A stretch of 44,000 nucleotides of DNA from Neocallimastix lanati (nom. inval.) (GCA_016946835.1 JACVTC010000043.1:783501-827500); one strand, 5' to 3'; positions 1 to 14,149 are shown, counted from the stretch's first letter. Notes: a model not told the origin generated them from the sequence alone. Translations and numbers: made by a program.

Positions 1-59
1 TTCATTTTTATTTTTTTATTTTATTTTATTTTATTTTTTTTTTTTTAGAAATATTTTAT

Positions 60-460
60 CCTGCATTAATTAACGTTTAAATTAATTCTAAATATTCTGA
101 ATAACGATAAGTAAACATTAATTGCAGTCCAACCACCCATTATTTGATAAATTTATATATGAATCAAATTCAATTAAATGTTTTGAAATATTGATATTTT
201 TATTATCTTTTATAGTAAAAATTAATAATGATCATCCATATTCATTTCTTTGATTAATTCTTGATCTTATTTCAATTAATAATCTAATTAATTCAAAATC
301 TTCTGAATTACAACAAATATTAATTAATAATACCATGCTTTTAATTACCTAATAAATTTAATATTTTCACCATTTTCAATCAAAATTTCAGAAATATTGC
401 TATTTTTAGTATATGCTGTAACTAACATTAATGCTGTCTATCTAGATAAAACTTATCATT
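60..460 (-). pseudogene. Decayed ankyrin-repeat protein fragment
   Basis: No continuous ORF exists, but on the minus strand three consecutive stretches in shifted frames read like ankyrin repeats. About 455-350 gives TALMLVTAYTKNSNISEILI followed by ENGENI. About 340-120 gives MVLLINICCNSEDFELIRLL, later IEIRSRINQRNEYG, then a TGA where a Trp is common in such repeats, then SLLIFTIKDNKN and GW. About 120-60 gives LMFTYRYSEYLELI followed by a stop and TLINAG. The alternation of a TALM-like turn, two helices and an ENG/NAG loop is typical of ankyrin repeats. At least two frameshifts and three stops make this a pseudogene. The parent family is clear, its function is not. The fragment ends near the window start in a T-rich tract. 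Confidence 0.72.
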
Positions 461-629
461 CGATAATTAATTTGTATACCATTAAATTTCCTTCTTAAAC
501 AGAATACTCTGATAGAAATAAAAAGACTAATACATTTTTCATGAATAAAATTCAAAAACAGAGAAATAATATTTTTGCATTAAGTATTTAAATATGAGTA
601 GACCATTTTTTTTTTTTTTTTTTTTATTC

Positions 630-1780
<1,151 letters not shown>

Positions 1781-2868
1781 TAATACTAATTAGAATTTAG
1801 TATATGTTAATTAGGATTATTAACTTTAATAACAAAATAGGCACCATGAAATGGTGAATGTTTTTTATTAATAGAAAAGAGAAGGTCAAATTGAGTTTTA
1901 GTGTTTAAATATATTACATTATAGAATTATTTCACAAACCAATATTTAATATTATGAATGAATAGTATACGAAAAAAAATAGAATAGTATACATAAAAAA
2001 AAAAAATTAAAATGTGATAAAAGAAAAGAAAAAATAATAAATAATTAAATCCTTTGAAACCATTAAAATCAACTACTAATAAAGAGTTCATTTATAATAC
2101 ATAACTAAGTACGTGGTTCTCTCAAAGAACGATTTATATACATTAGGGAAATTATACCAAAACAATCATTGAGTGAATCTTGGATTTTTACCATCACCTC
2201 TGGTATCTCAGAATTTAAGATGGTCTTACCTCATAGAACCCCATAGAAGAAGATACATTCCTCCAGAAGACTTTTTTTTTTTTTTTTAACAAGAATAAGT
2301 GGTAAATGACCAAAAAAATCATTGTTAAGAGTTTCATAAAAAAACATAATATTAATAAAAAATCAAAAGCATCATAAATAGAAATTTTATTAATATTATT
2401 AAAATAAATAGCAATTAAAACCAAAATAAAATAAAATTATTCAAAAACATTGAAAAAAGAGAAATAACAATAACAAAAAATATATATATGTATATAAATA
2501 TATTTTATTATTAATTATAATATATATTTTTTTATTTTCATTTAATAAGTCAATTATAAATATATTTATATATATTTAATTGTAATAAGTATGAGTATTA
2601 CATATATTATTGATATTATTTTTACTATTATTTATTTTAGTTTCATATTTTTAATAGTTATTATTTGTATTTTTTTTTTTTTTTTTTTTCAAATATATTA
2701 TTATTTTTTGAAATATTTTTATATATATATATATATTTTTTTATTATTGATAAATATAAAAGAACAATTTCATTTTAATAACAAAACATCCTTTATTCAA
2801 TTATAAATCTTTTAATTAAACTTTAAAAAGAAATTTAACCAAATAAAGCGCTAAACTTTTTATATATA

Positions 2869-2901
<33 letters not shown>

Positions 2902-2937
2902 TATTTTGTTTTGTGTTTTAATTATATATTATATAAT

Positions 2938-2990
<53 letters not shown>

Positions 2991-3367
2991 TATAAGAAAA
3001 AAAGAAAACCAAAAAAAAAAAAAAAATAAGAAAAGAAAAAGGGTTAATATATTAACTTCCTATTCAAATATATGTAAAGTTCGTATAATTTTTTACACTT
3101 CTACATTTATATTTAAACATAAAAATCACTTTCTATATATAAAATCTATATGTATGAATCTTTTTTTTTTTTTTTTATAATTAGTTATACTTTTTATTTA
3201 ATTATCTTTTTAAAAAAAAAAAATAATAATAAATTTTATTTCGAAACTGTTAAATAGTCTAAATTATATAAAAAAAATTTTTTTTAACTTTTATATAAAT
3301 GTAATTAAAATTAAAAAGAAAAAAAGGTTCTATTTTTTTTCTTTTTTAAAAAATTAGTTAAGAATAC

Positions 3368-3398
<31 letters not shown>

Positions 3399-4655
3399 GA
3401 AACAAAATATGTCATAAAATTTTTGAATAAATAAAAAAAATGTAAAAATAAAAAAAAAAAAAAAAACTTTACAATAATAATGGATTTCTCTTTTTTTGAA
3501 ATTTATTTAAATTAATATCAAAAGGTTATAAATCGATATAATAATTTCTTTTCTTAATTTTTTCTTTTAATATTTCCTTTTTTCTTTTCTAAAATACAAA
3601 ATATATTTTTATAAATTTCATTGTTGTAATTTTATAAATGATTATTTATTAAATTACTGACTTTTTTAATTATTAAATTATATTAATATATTTATAAAAA
3701 TATATTTTATTTTTTTTTTCATTATTTATATAAATTTTTTGTTTCCTTTTTAAAAGAATTTTAAAAACATATGATTTATTATATCCAATTTCTTAATTTC
3801 TGATATTAAATACTATTAATTTTACTTTTAAAGTTGTAAAGTTGATTAATGTAAATTTATGGATTATTAATAAATTAGTAGATATAACATTTTTTCTTTT
3901 TTTTTTTTTGGAATAAATAATTAATTTTATATGAAATAATTTATGATAAAAATTAGTTTATATTATGTTAATTTATCAACTCTAAAAATAAAAAGAATAT
4001 TAGATTTTATAAATAACTTCTTCATATTTGTTGTCTTGTTTTTCATTTAACCATATTAAAATTTATTATAAAATTTATAAGTTATAAATATAGTTTATGT
4101 TTTTTCTATAAAAAAATGAAAAAGTTTAGTGTTGATATAATAAACATAGTATACCTTTTTTTTTTGATTTTATTGTTTTTTTTTTTTTTTTTTTTTTTTA
4201 ACTTAAATAATTTACTTAGTCAAATCTATTTTGGTATATTTCTAAAATTTCGAAATGATAGATTTACTAATTTATAATGTTTTTATTTTATTTTTAATTT
4301 TATTTTTTGTTTAATTTATTGTGAATTATTATATTTTGATTTTGATTTTGTCATTTTATCTATTTTTTTTTAAAAAAAAAAATTATGAAAAAAAATAGAT
4401 AGTTATTTGATTTTATTTTTTAATTCATTAATATTAAGAAAAGATTGTCAGTTATTTACAAAGAAATGACTCATTTTGTAAAAGAATGCCTTTTAATATT
4501 AATATAAATCTATGAATTAACCTTTTTAAATAGCACTATCCTTTAAAACGCATCCAAAGAATACTCTGAACTGTTTATATATATTTTCAATTTTTAAAAA
4601 GTTAGTAAAATCAAAACTATTTCTTTATTATATTATATATTATATTTAATAAATT
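1781..4655. other. AT-rich intergenic region with homopolymer tracts
   Basis: No convincing gene is visible. It holds many poly-T and poly-A tracts, the longest at 2944-2989 (46 T). A relatively GC-rich patch at about 2100-2265 reads on the minus strand as short protein-like pieces (WRNVSSSMGFYEVRPS and IQDSLNDCFGIISLMYINRS) in different frames, perhaps gene debris. Short ORFs near 2591-2806 and 2911-3180 are low-complexity Phe/Ile/Tyr strings and are not considered genes. Confidence 0.6.
2944..2989. repeat. Poly-T tract, 46 bases
   Basis: An uninterrupted run of T, one of the longest homopolymers in the window, closely preceded by another T run at about 2870-2899. Length may be inexact from sequencing. 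Confidence 0.95.
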
Positions 4656-7416
4656 TTAATATATTAATTTAAAATTTACCATTTTATTTTCCCTTATTTT
4701 AACCTTAATATTCTTCTTATTTTTAACCTTTTCATTTTTCTTAATTTCCTTTCCTCTTTTCTTAATTTTTTGTTTATCTTTCTTTGACTTCTTTACATTT
4801 CTTTTTCTTAACATACCTATTTCGTCATCTTCAATTGTAGTAATTTCAGATTCCTTAGTATCTTGATATTTCATTTCAACATCTTCAATTACTTTTTCAG
4901 TTTCAACAATTTCTTTAATATTTTCCTTCTTTTCTTCAACAGATTCCTTTTCAATTTCAAAAGTAGAACTTAAAGATTTGTTCTTACTTTCATCATCAAC
5001 TTCAATAAGATCTTCCTTTTCTAATTTTAAAGTACTTGGAGACTCAACATTTTCTTCCTCCTTAACTTCAGCTTCATTTTTATTTTTTACTTTTTCGGTA
5101 GCAATTTCTGGATTAACAATCTCCTTAAATCCTTCAACCTTTTCAGCCACAACTTCTTGAACAGTAACTTCGTCTACTTCTTCCTTAACTTCTTCAACCT
5201 TTTCCTTATCATTATCTACTTCTGGAACAGTTACTTTTTTATCTTCTTCCTTGACTTCTTCAATCTTTTCCTTTTCATTATCTACTTCTGTAATAGTTAC
5301 TTTTTTAACTTCTTCCTTGACTTCTTCAACCTTTTCCTTTTCATTATCTTCTTTTGTAGCAATTACTTCTTTAACTTCTTCCTTTACTTCTTTAACCTTT
5401 TCAGTTAGAAATTCTTCGACCTTTTCTAAAGTTGTTTCTGGAATAGTATTATCTTCCTTATTTTCTTGAACCTTATCAGTAGTTTCTTCAGGAATTGGTC
5501 CTTCTTCCTTAGCATCTTCAATTATTTTATGTTCATTTTCTGAAAAAGAAAGAATTTCTGATTGTACTTCATTTGATACTACTTTCTTTGATTCATCTGA
5601 AGCTCCTGCTATGACTTCCTGAAGTTGATCTTTCATATTTTCTAATTGTGTAAATTCTTCTTCTTGTATTTCATTAATTAATTTATCTATTTGCTTTTCA
5701 GTATTTACTCTTTCTTCTTCAATATTAAATTGATTTTCATTTGATTCTGAAAACTCTTCAACTTCCATTTCATCACCTTCAATTTCCATTGGATCATCTT
5801 GGACCTTGGTGTTTTCAATTGGCATTTCATCCATTGCATCTAAAAATTCTTGTTCACTTGAAGATTGACCAATTGATTGTTGCTTTTCGATTTCTGGTAC
5901 TATAACATCACTTTTAATATTAACATTTGATTCATTAGGAACTATTGCATCCTTATTTGTATCTTTATTTGTATCTTGGTTTTGAATACATTCTGTTTTA
6001 TCCATAGAGGAATCAACATTTTCACTGGAGGAAGCATTTCTATTTTCATAAACTTCAGTATTTTCTGTTTCATCATCTAAACCAATTTGACGTGAACGAT
6101 TACTTTCTGGAGCTAATGATGGATAATCCGGAACCTTGCTTTCTTGCATATTTTCAATTTCAGAATTACTACTTTCATTTATGTATTTATAGTAAGAACT
6201 ATCATACATATAATCTAAATTCATAGATTCATTCATTCTTTCTTTATTATATAAACTGTTACGAAGCCATCTGTGATTAATAACTTTTTCCATTGGCCAT
6301 CTCTTTTCTGGATCTGGAATTAGCATACCACAAACGAGTTCTTGAGCATCTTCACTTACATAATCCGGGAATGTTAATTGGGATTCTAAAATGTACTTAT
6401 ATAATAAGTCTAGATTTTCACCATCTGGATTATTTGGATCATCATCAAATGGTAAATAGCCACAAAGCATTGCATAAAGAATAATACCACAACTCCAAAT
6501 ATCTGCAGCTTCACCAATATAGTTATCGTTAATTACTAATTCTGGTGCAGCATAACATGGACTACCACAAGAAGTAGACAATAATCCAGAAGGATTCTTA
6601 CGTGAATTATTGGCAAAACCAAAATCAGTAATTATAATATCACCTTTTTGGTCAAGTAATAAATTTTCCTATTAATTTATATAGAAATAATTAATTTTCT
6701 ATTTCAAAAAAAAAAATAAAAATAAAAATTTAATATATATTTATCAATTATTTATTTGATTAGCATACTAATTTTAAATCTCTATGAACTATATGGCGAC
6801 TGTGTAGATATTGAACACCATCTAATAATTGAATAAAGAATTTTGCTGATTCTTCTTCAGTTAAATATTGATTTTCAGATATATATTCAAAAAGTTCACC
6901 ACCTAATTTCAATAATATAAAAAAAATAAAAATTATATAAATGAATATATTTTATATTTTTTAAATACAAAATACCAAAATATTTTTTTTCATTTTCAGG
7001 TATTTATCTATTATCAAATAAAAATATTTAGTTTCCTTACCGTTAGCATACGCCATTACAATTCCTATATATTTTTCAGTTTCAATAACATCATATAAAC
7101 GAACAATATTTGGATGATCTAAATTCTAAATAATTCGTAATTATTTTAAATATATTAATATTGAATACTTTTCATAACAATTAAATTTATTTTTATATAT
7201 TATTGTATTACTTACTTGAAGAATGTTTATCTCTCTTTCTAATTTTGCTTGTTTTTGAGCTGATGTAATATTAGAACGTTTGATAAATTTAATTGCAACT
7301 TCAATATCTTCCTGAGGATCATATGCTAATTTCACTTTACCAAATTCACCTTTACCGATGGTGTGTAATATGATATATCTTCCAAAAGTCTTACTTACAA
7401 CTTGACGTTCAACCAT
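4656..7416 (-). CDS. KIN4-like Ser/Thr protein kinase (CAMK-like), four exons
   Basis: The exons are 7416-7216, 7125-7041, 6902-6769 and 6668-4656. They join in frame to 810 residues, with GT donors (GTAAGT, GTAAGG, GTATGC) and AG acceptors. The kinase domain spans residues 14-276: glycine loop GKGEFGKV (21-28), ATP-anchoring Lys43 in VAIKF, catalytic HRDLKLEN (135-142), DFGFAN (155-160), and activation segment TSCGSPCYAAPE ending at Glu183. The text after APE (YLPFDDDPNNPDGEN) closely resembles fungal Kin4/Frk1-type kinases, which in yeasts act in the spindle-position checkpoint or septation. That role here is inferred only from family. The tail (residues 277-810) is acidic and low-complexity, with Glu/Lys/Val repeats at about 560-645 and a Lys-rich end. 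All key catalytic residues are present, so it should be active. The start codon is the first ATG of the open exon and gives a normal N-terminus. Confidence 0.93.
5170..5400 (-). repeat. In-frame 66-bp repeats in the kinase tail
   Basis: About three imperfect copies of a 22-residue unit (for example VTVPEVDNDKEKVEEVKEEV) lie in tandem. They are probably charged helix or coiled-coil forming. Unit length is a multiple of three, so copy-number change would keep the frame. Confidence 0.8.
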
Positions 7417-10052
7417 TTTTATAAGTTTTCAAATATTATTTTAAAATAATTTCGATTTAAATAACTTTTTTAATGAAAATAAAAATAGGTTTTAATGTTT
7501 TATTATTTTAAAATTATTTATTATAAATATTTATGCTTTAAAGTATTTCGTTTCAATTAGGTTGTTTTAAATGATATTTTAATACTTTATATAAAAAAAT
7601 TACTTTTAATAATTATATTTTTATTTATGGTTTTTATCTATTAATTAATTAAAATATTATTTTAGAAATTTATTGCATTTTTTTTTTGTAAAAATATTAT
7701 AGTATGTATTGGATTTTAAAATAACTTTACTATATGAATATTAAATTATTTAATAATATTATACTACTATTTAAATTTTAAAAAAATCTATTAAAATTGT
7801 CTTAAATAAAATTACTTTCTATAAAAAAAATTTTATATACTATTATTAATGAATTATAATACTTAATAATAAATCGATTTGGCGTTTCATTGATTAATAA
7901 AAAAATATTATTTATCTTTTAAACTCTATCGATTATATTTAGACTTAAAAAATTTATGATAATTTATTACATCTAAATAGTAGTTTAAAATTTTTCTTTT
8001 TTTTTTTTTTTTGATTATTTAACTTAAATAATAATTAAAGTTATATTTTCAAAATTAGTACTTTTTTAAAAATTAAAATTAAATTATTGTAACAATTTGA
8101 AACAAATTTATAATAATATAATATATGCGTTTTATAAAAAGAATATTTATAAACTAATATTTATTTAAAATTTGTTCTGAATTATTTTGATATTTTCGTT
8201 AATTAAAAGTTTTATATTATGATATTATTGTTTATATTTTTTCTTTTATGTTTTGTTATTATTTTTATTTTATTACTATTTATTTTTTATTAGAGATTTA
8301 TATTTTTTTTTTAATTGTTTATGCTATAATTATTATTTTATTATTCATTCTTTATTTTGTTTATTATTTATTTATTTTTGAATTTGTTTATTGTATTTTC
8401 AAATTTAATTTGTTTTGCTTTATTTTTTAAAATCAATACTTATATACTAATATTTTTGCTTTTTTTTATAATTGAAAAAATATTATTATAACTATATAAG
8501 TGTTGATTAAAAAAAAAAGTTTTAATCTCTATTTAAAAATAACATTTATCATTTATTTCACAAAAAAAAAAAAAGAATGATGTTATAAAGAAAAAATTTT
8601 ATTCTATTTTTATTAAATATATAAATAAATATTAATAATTTGCTCCTTTATTTTTATGAATTTTTATAATTAATTTTATTTATTAATATTATGTACCATG
8701 AATTAATATATTTCATTATATTTGAATATTTTCTAATGTTTTATTAATATATATAAAAATATTGTTCAACAAAAAAATAATAAATAAAAAAAAAAAACAT
8801 TACTTAATAAAATTATTATTTGAATAAATTTAAATTTAAAAAATTATATATTATTAATAATATTAAAAATATTTAAATAGTATCCAAAATATTAATATAT
8901 TATATAAGTAATATTGTATTACTGTTTTTTATTATATCATTTTATTATTTTTTACATTACCATTTAATATACAGTTTATAAGATTTATATTAATATATAT
9001 TTTTTAATATTATTATATACTATTTTAAAATATATTAATATATATTATATTCATAAGTTTATTTATGGCTTCTACCAAAATAAAAGAAAAAAAGAACTAA
9101 ATAAATTAAAAAGTTTAGTATTATTTTTTTAATTTATTATATAAATTTATATATTACAAAATATATTTTATAATACTGTCATATATATAATATATTATTT
9201 ATTTTATATAAAAAAACTTTATTATTAATAAATTAATTAATAGAATATTAAAATATAAGTCTAAAAATTTATTAATTTTTTAATTTTTTGTTAATATATT
9301 AACAATATATACTAATATAATTTATTTAAGTATAAAAAATCTATTAATTTTTAATTTTATGTTAATATATTAACAATATATACTAATATGTTTAAACACA
9401 AATATAGAAATCAATAATATAAATTTATTTTTTCATATATTAATATACTTTTAATAGAATTCTAATTTTGTTTAAAATATAACATATTTAAAATCTTTCA
9501 ATATTTTAACAATAACAAATTTTTTTATTTAGGACTATTTAGAACTATCCAATTATTAAATATATTGCACTATTAAACAAATTTACAATTTTAAATCTAT
9601 GTAAATTAAAAAGTTATTATTAAATCAGTATTAATATTATTCTGATAAATAGTAAAATATAATTAAATAATTTAATGGTGAAGATTACCATTAAATTCAT
9701 CTTTTAAATTTATACAATATATATATTTAAATGATATATTTTAATATATATGCTAATATACAACTTAATCAATTATTTGTATATGAACATTATTTAATAA
9801 TATTTAAGAATTTATATTGAAACGTATTTCTAAATTTCTAAATTGTACAAATAATTATAAAAAATCAAAAAAGCACAAGTTAAATTTTAAAAATTTAAAA
9901 AAAAATAAACTTTAAAATATATTTAAGTTAAAGAATTACTATAATAATATATATTTTTTATATTATTAAATAATCAATGTATAAATAATTGAACTTATTC
10001 ATTATTCAATATTATTTTTTTCTTTTTATTATTTATTATAATGATATTTATT
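7417..10052. other. AT-rich intergenic region
   Basis: No gene, RNA or ordered repeat is recognised. Composition is almost purely A and T. The short ORF at 8248-8430 is Phe/Ile/Tyr low complexity. A promoter for the kinase gene (minus strand) should lie in the first few hundred bases, but no specific motif stands out against the AT background. Confidence 0.6.
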
Positions 10053-10412
10053 ATTAATTATTAATTATTAATTATTAGTTATTAGTTATTAATTATTAAT
10101 TATTAATTATTAATTATTAATTATTAATTATTAATTATTAATTATTATTTATTATTTATTATTATTTATTATTATTTATTATTATTTATTATTATTTATT
10201 ATTATTTATTATTATTTATTATTATTTATTATTATTTATTATTATTTATTATTATTTATTATTATTTATTATTTATTATTATTTATTATTATTTATTATT
10301 ATTTATTATTATTTATTTATTATTTATTATTTATTATTTATTATTTATTATTTATTATTTATTATTTATTATTTATTATTTATTATTTATTATTTATTAT
10401 TTATTATTTATT
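10053..10412. repeat. Compound satellite with 7-, 10- and 7-bp units
   Basis: Three adjoining arrays are present: about 13 copies of TTAATTA (10053-10144), then ATTATTTATT decamers (about 10155-10310), then TTATTTA-type heptamers (about 10315-10412). The units differ by insertion of TTA or TTTA blocks, as if one array gave rise to the next. No coding potential. Confidence 0.93.
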
Positions 10413-10984
10413 ATTACTTTTAATATAGATTATTGTTTATATTATTCTATAAAAAAATGTGATAAAACTTATTTGTTATAATTTTAGTTTAGAGTTAATT
10501 ATTTAAACTAAGCGAAAAAAATTACTAAAAATTACTAAAATAACTTATTTGTTATAATTTTTTTTTTATTATTTGATGTTTTAATCAATTTATTCCTTTT
10601 TTTTTTAATAAAATACTGAAAATAATTATGTTTTTATTTATTCAATTTTACAATTATCATAAAGAATATAAAATAAAGTAAAATAAAAAATAAAAAGATA
10701 ATAATATAATAATTAAATTGTGGAGATTAAAAATTCCCAAAAAAAATATTATTATTAAAAATTTTTTTCTGGAATAGAAAATTAATATTTTATTATGATA
10801 TATATTATAATATATATATTTTAAAGAAAATTCTTTAAAAATTTTTTTTTCAAAAAATTTTGTTTTTATGTATATAACTTATTTATTTTTAATAGCCTTT
10901 CTTTTTCTTTTATATAATAATAGAAATAATTTAAAATTCAATTAAATTAACAAAGCATTAATTTAAGCCACATTACTATATTAC

Positions 10985-11160
10985 CATTTAAAGTTTTCAA
11001 CATTTAATGTTTCACCAAATCCAAATTTTTTCCTTTAATAATAATAATAATAATTAAATATTTATATAAAAACTTATCAATTTCTTTTGTTCTATTTTTT
11101 TTAGGTCACACCACCAAAATTGGGATTATTTACGATAGGGACTCAATTAATAGGGGTAAG
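10985..11160 (-). pseudogene. Exon-like fragments of an unrecognised gene
   Basis: Two patches are richer in C and G than their surroundings. On the minus strand 11157-11107 reads VPIVNNPNFGGVT after a TGA, and 11036-10985 reads KKFGFGETLNVENFKW. A spacer with AT-rich, intron-like content separates them. Both look protein-like, so a decayed gene is possible. However, on the plus strand the first patch is flanked by a good acceptor (TTTTTTTAG before 11105) and a GTAAGT donor at about 11156, so a small plus-strand exon cannot be excluded. No family is recognised. Confidence 0.3.
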
Positions 11161-11586
11161 TCTCTTTTTTTTATATAATAAAATAATATTTAATTATCTG
11201 TATTTAATAAATAAATAAATATATTAATAAATAATTTATATGATAAATTTTAAAAAGTATTAAAAATATAATAATTTTTTTTATATTTTAAAATGATTTT
11301 TTTATTTATTAATTTTAATATTGTAATATGTTTTATGAAGTATAAATAAAAACATAATAAAATGATAGTAAACCATTAATATAATAAAAAATATAAAAAA
11401 CGAAAAAAAAAAAAAAAAATAATAATAATAATAAATAATAATAATAATAATTATAGTAATAAAATATATTATTATATTATATATAAATAATAATTAATAA
11501 AATCATGACCATAAATAATAAATAATAAAACATAATCATAATAATTATAAAAAATAATAAATAATAAATTATTCTTATTAGTATTC

Positions 11587-11683
<97 letters not shown>

Positions 11684-11952
11684 TATTCTCATACTTATTT
11701 ATATAATATATATAATATAATTACCATTAATTATTTTATAATTATAATTATATGTTATTATTATTAATTAATGGACATGAATTTATTATTTATTATTATT
11801 AGAAGTATTAAAGTTATTATGTTTTACAACTATTATCATGATTTTAATATTTATTATTATATAATACATTTTATTACTATAATTATTATAATTATTATTA
11901 ATTATTATTATTATTATTATTATTTATTATTATTATTAATTATTATTAATAT
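11161..11952. other. AT-rich spacer with AAT/ATT microsatellites
   Basis: It holds several short AAT or ATT arrays, notably about 11588-11680 (ATT units with one ATTT interruption). The ORF at 11771-12043 is Tyr/Ile low complexity and runs into the neighbouring duplication. Nothing else is seen. Confidence 0.7.
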
Positions 11953-12140
11953 TAATTATTATTATTATTATTTATCGTTTTTTGTTTTTTGTTCAGATAT
12001 CCTATTAAGAATTATTTACAAAATTAGTAAAAACTTGTTCTAATGAATTATTATTATTATTATTTATCGTTTTTTGTTTTTTGTTCGGATATCCTATTAA
12101 GAATTATTTACAAAATTAGTAAAAACTTGTTCTAATGAAT
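11953..12140. repeat. Tandem duplication with a 92-bp period
   Basis: Two head-to-tail copies (about 11953-12044 and 12045-12136) are nearly identical. The clear difference is CAGATAT versus CGGATAT. Each copy contains the last codons of the neighbouring ABCA pseudogene plus its 3' flank, so the duplication is recent relative to the decay of the gene. Confidence 0.93.
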
Positions 12141-13930
12141 ATTGTCCAAAGTTATATTGACTAATCCCTTTTTAACCATTCTTTCCATGGTAGAAAAGAC
12201 ATTGGCTCTATTTTCTGTTTTCATTTTTACAGGACATATTTTATAACTCATTGAGGATTCTAATTTTATAATCATCTCCATTTTCTAAGTCAAAAAGAAT
12301 ATTTCTATGGTTAATTTATTGTTCAAACTGCATGTTCGGTGAAAACTTCAAGAACATAGTTATTACTATGATTCATTTTTATATTCTTTGGATTATCTAC
12401 AGAAACTAAACGTCCCTTAATTAAAATAGAATTAATATCAGACATAGTGCTTCAGCTACTTCAGTCGAGTGTATCGTTAAAATAGTTGCAGTTTCACGAA
12501 ATTCTCTTAAAATCCGAAATTAATTTCCACATATAACGACATGTAAAATGGATCCATATCTGTAGTAGTTTCGTCAATAATAAGATAACATATTGCAATA
12601 ATTATAGAAACTTTACATTTAACAATTAATAACTTCCAAAATGAATAATGTTATAAACAATAACCAAGAGGTAAATTACCCATTTCGCTTTCATTCAAAT
12701 ATTTATTACCATAAACAGTCTTACAATGAGTATGTGGCATTAATCCAGTGATCATGGAAATTGATCTTGTTTTACCTGCACCATTTGGTCCTAAAAGTCC
12801 AATACATTCATCTACATTAACACCAAATGTAACATCATCTACAATACTATTAATGTATTTTTTACGCTTTGGATCATACGTAATATCATTATCCATTTTT
12901 TCAAATGCTAATTTTTTATTATGTTAATCAACTTCAATAATAGTATGGTTATTAGTATGACTATTAGTAAAGAAGATAATCATTATGATTATCTTCTTTA
13001 ACAGTAATGGTTCTTGAATATTTATTTCCAAAATTATTTCTTCTATATTATATTTCTTCCCTTAATTTTCTTGATCCTTCTCATTAATTTTATTTTCAAT
13101 TTCAAATTCTTGAGTTGCTGCTTTCCCTTTTTTTTTTTTTTTTTTCCGTTCGTATCGTCTTTTTTTTTTTTTTTATTTCTTTTTTTTTTTTTCATAGAAA
13201 AATCTATATCAATTTGATATACCTTAAACGCAATATTTCCATTACAATTTCCACCTTCTTCGAGATCTTGTTTAACTCTCTTCCATAGATTATAAGCATC
13301 CATTGTACCAGTTTCCAATTTTTTATTTTGAATTTCTCGTTCCTTTTCCCTATATTTTGCCTTTTTTTTTTTTATCTAAGACTTTTTATGTAATACTTTT
13401 CAAGATTGAAAAAAATATTTGCACAAAAAAGAAAAATTACCACTATAATAAAAGTAATTAAAATTAGAACAAAACCTTCTTTTTGCTTCAATAATGTCGA
13501 AAGACTGGGAGCTTCTACTGCTAAAGAATAATTGGGTAATTATATCAGATTTTTGATTATGATTTAAATCTTTTCTATCTAAAATCTTGGTGCATTCAGG
13601 TGAATTTAAAAATTTACTTTTTTCATTTCCTCTTTTATTATTTTTTATATAAGAAATACTAGGCCAAAGTTTTATATAGATTAAAGGAATGGATTCTGGT
13701 GTAAATAGGAATAGCACAGGATAAATATTATAAAGATAGCGATTTACAGTAGATGCTTCTTCATCTATGTAATTATACAAGTCTTTTATTCCAAATAATT
13801 TATTACTAATCAAATAATTTTTTATTATAACTCTATCTAAGCAAACAGCTAAAATGAAGTAGAAAAGAAATGAAAATTTCAAACATAAAAAAGTTATTTC
13901 TTAATAATGAATTAGTATATATGCTTGTTA
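12097..13930 (-). pseudogene. Decayed ABC transporter, ABCA-type C-terminal half
   Basis: In transcript order, about 13882-13400 holds membrane-domain remnants. A frameshifted helix there reads FVLILITFIIVVIFLFCANI. A Lys-rich linker follows (13318-13043). An ATP-binding domain starts near 12896, with a good Walker A (GPNGAGKTRS). At about 12600-12545, after frameshifts, the Walker B region reads YLIIDETTTDMDP, where the family has DEPT. Then come the switch region (TILTIHSTEVAEALC) and ILIKGRLVSVDNPKNIK. The end reads LEQVFTNFVNNS and a TAA at 12097, matching the usual ABCA C-terminus (SLEEVF-type). Several frameshifts and stops make it non-functional. Its intact relative lies at 28.9-35 kb. 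Any first half upstream is lost or unrecognisable. Confidence 0.85.
12968..13000. repeat. Perfect inverted repeat, 15-bp arms
   Basis: Left arm TAAAGAAGATAATCA (12968-12982), three-base centre, right arm TGATTATCTTCTTTA (12986-13000). It lies inside the ABCA pseudogene in a former linker. It could form a hairpin, and its role is unknown. Confidence 0.9.
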
Positions 13931-14149
13931 AAGAAGTAGGAAAAACTTCTTTCTCATTGGAAAAATTTGGCTAAGGTTATAAACCAATAAATAATATTAT
14001 TTTAAAAAATGTTTATTTATATATATATTAATATGTTCTATTTTATGATATTACTTTTTATAATAATATTACTATATATATAATAAATATATATGTATAT
14101 TATATCATTTTAAAATATATTTATGCATAAATGGTTTTATTATATATCA

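Noticed and set aside
5157-5408. Phe/Leu-rich ORFs on the plus strand opposite the kinase tail
   Set aside because: Antisense shadows of the Glu/Lys-rich repeats.
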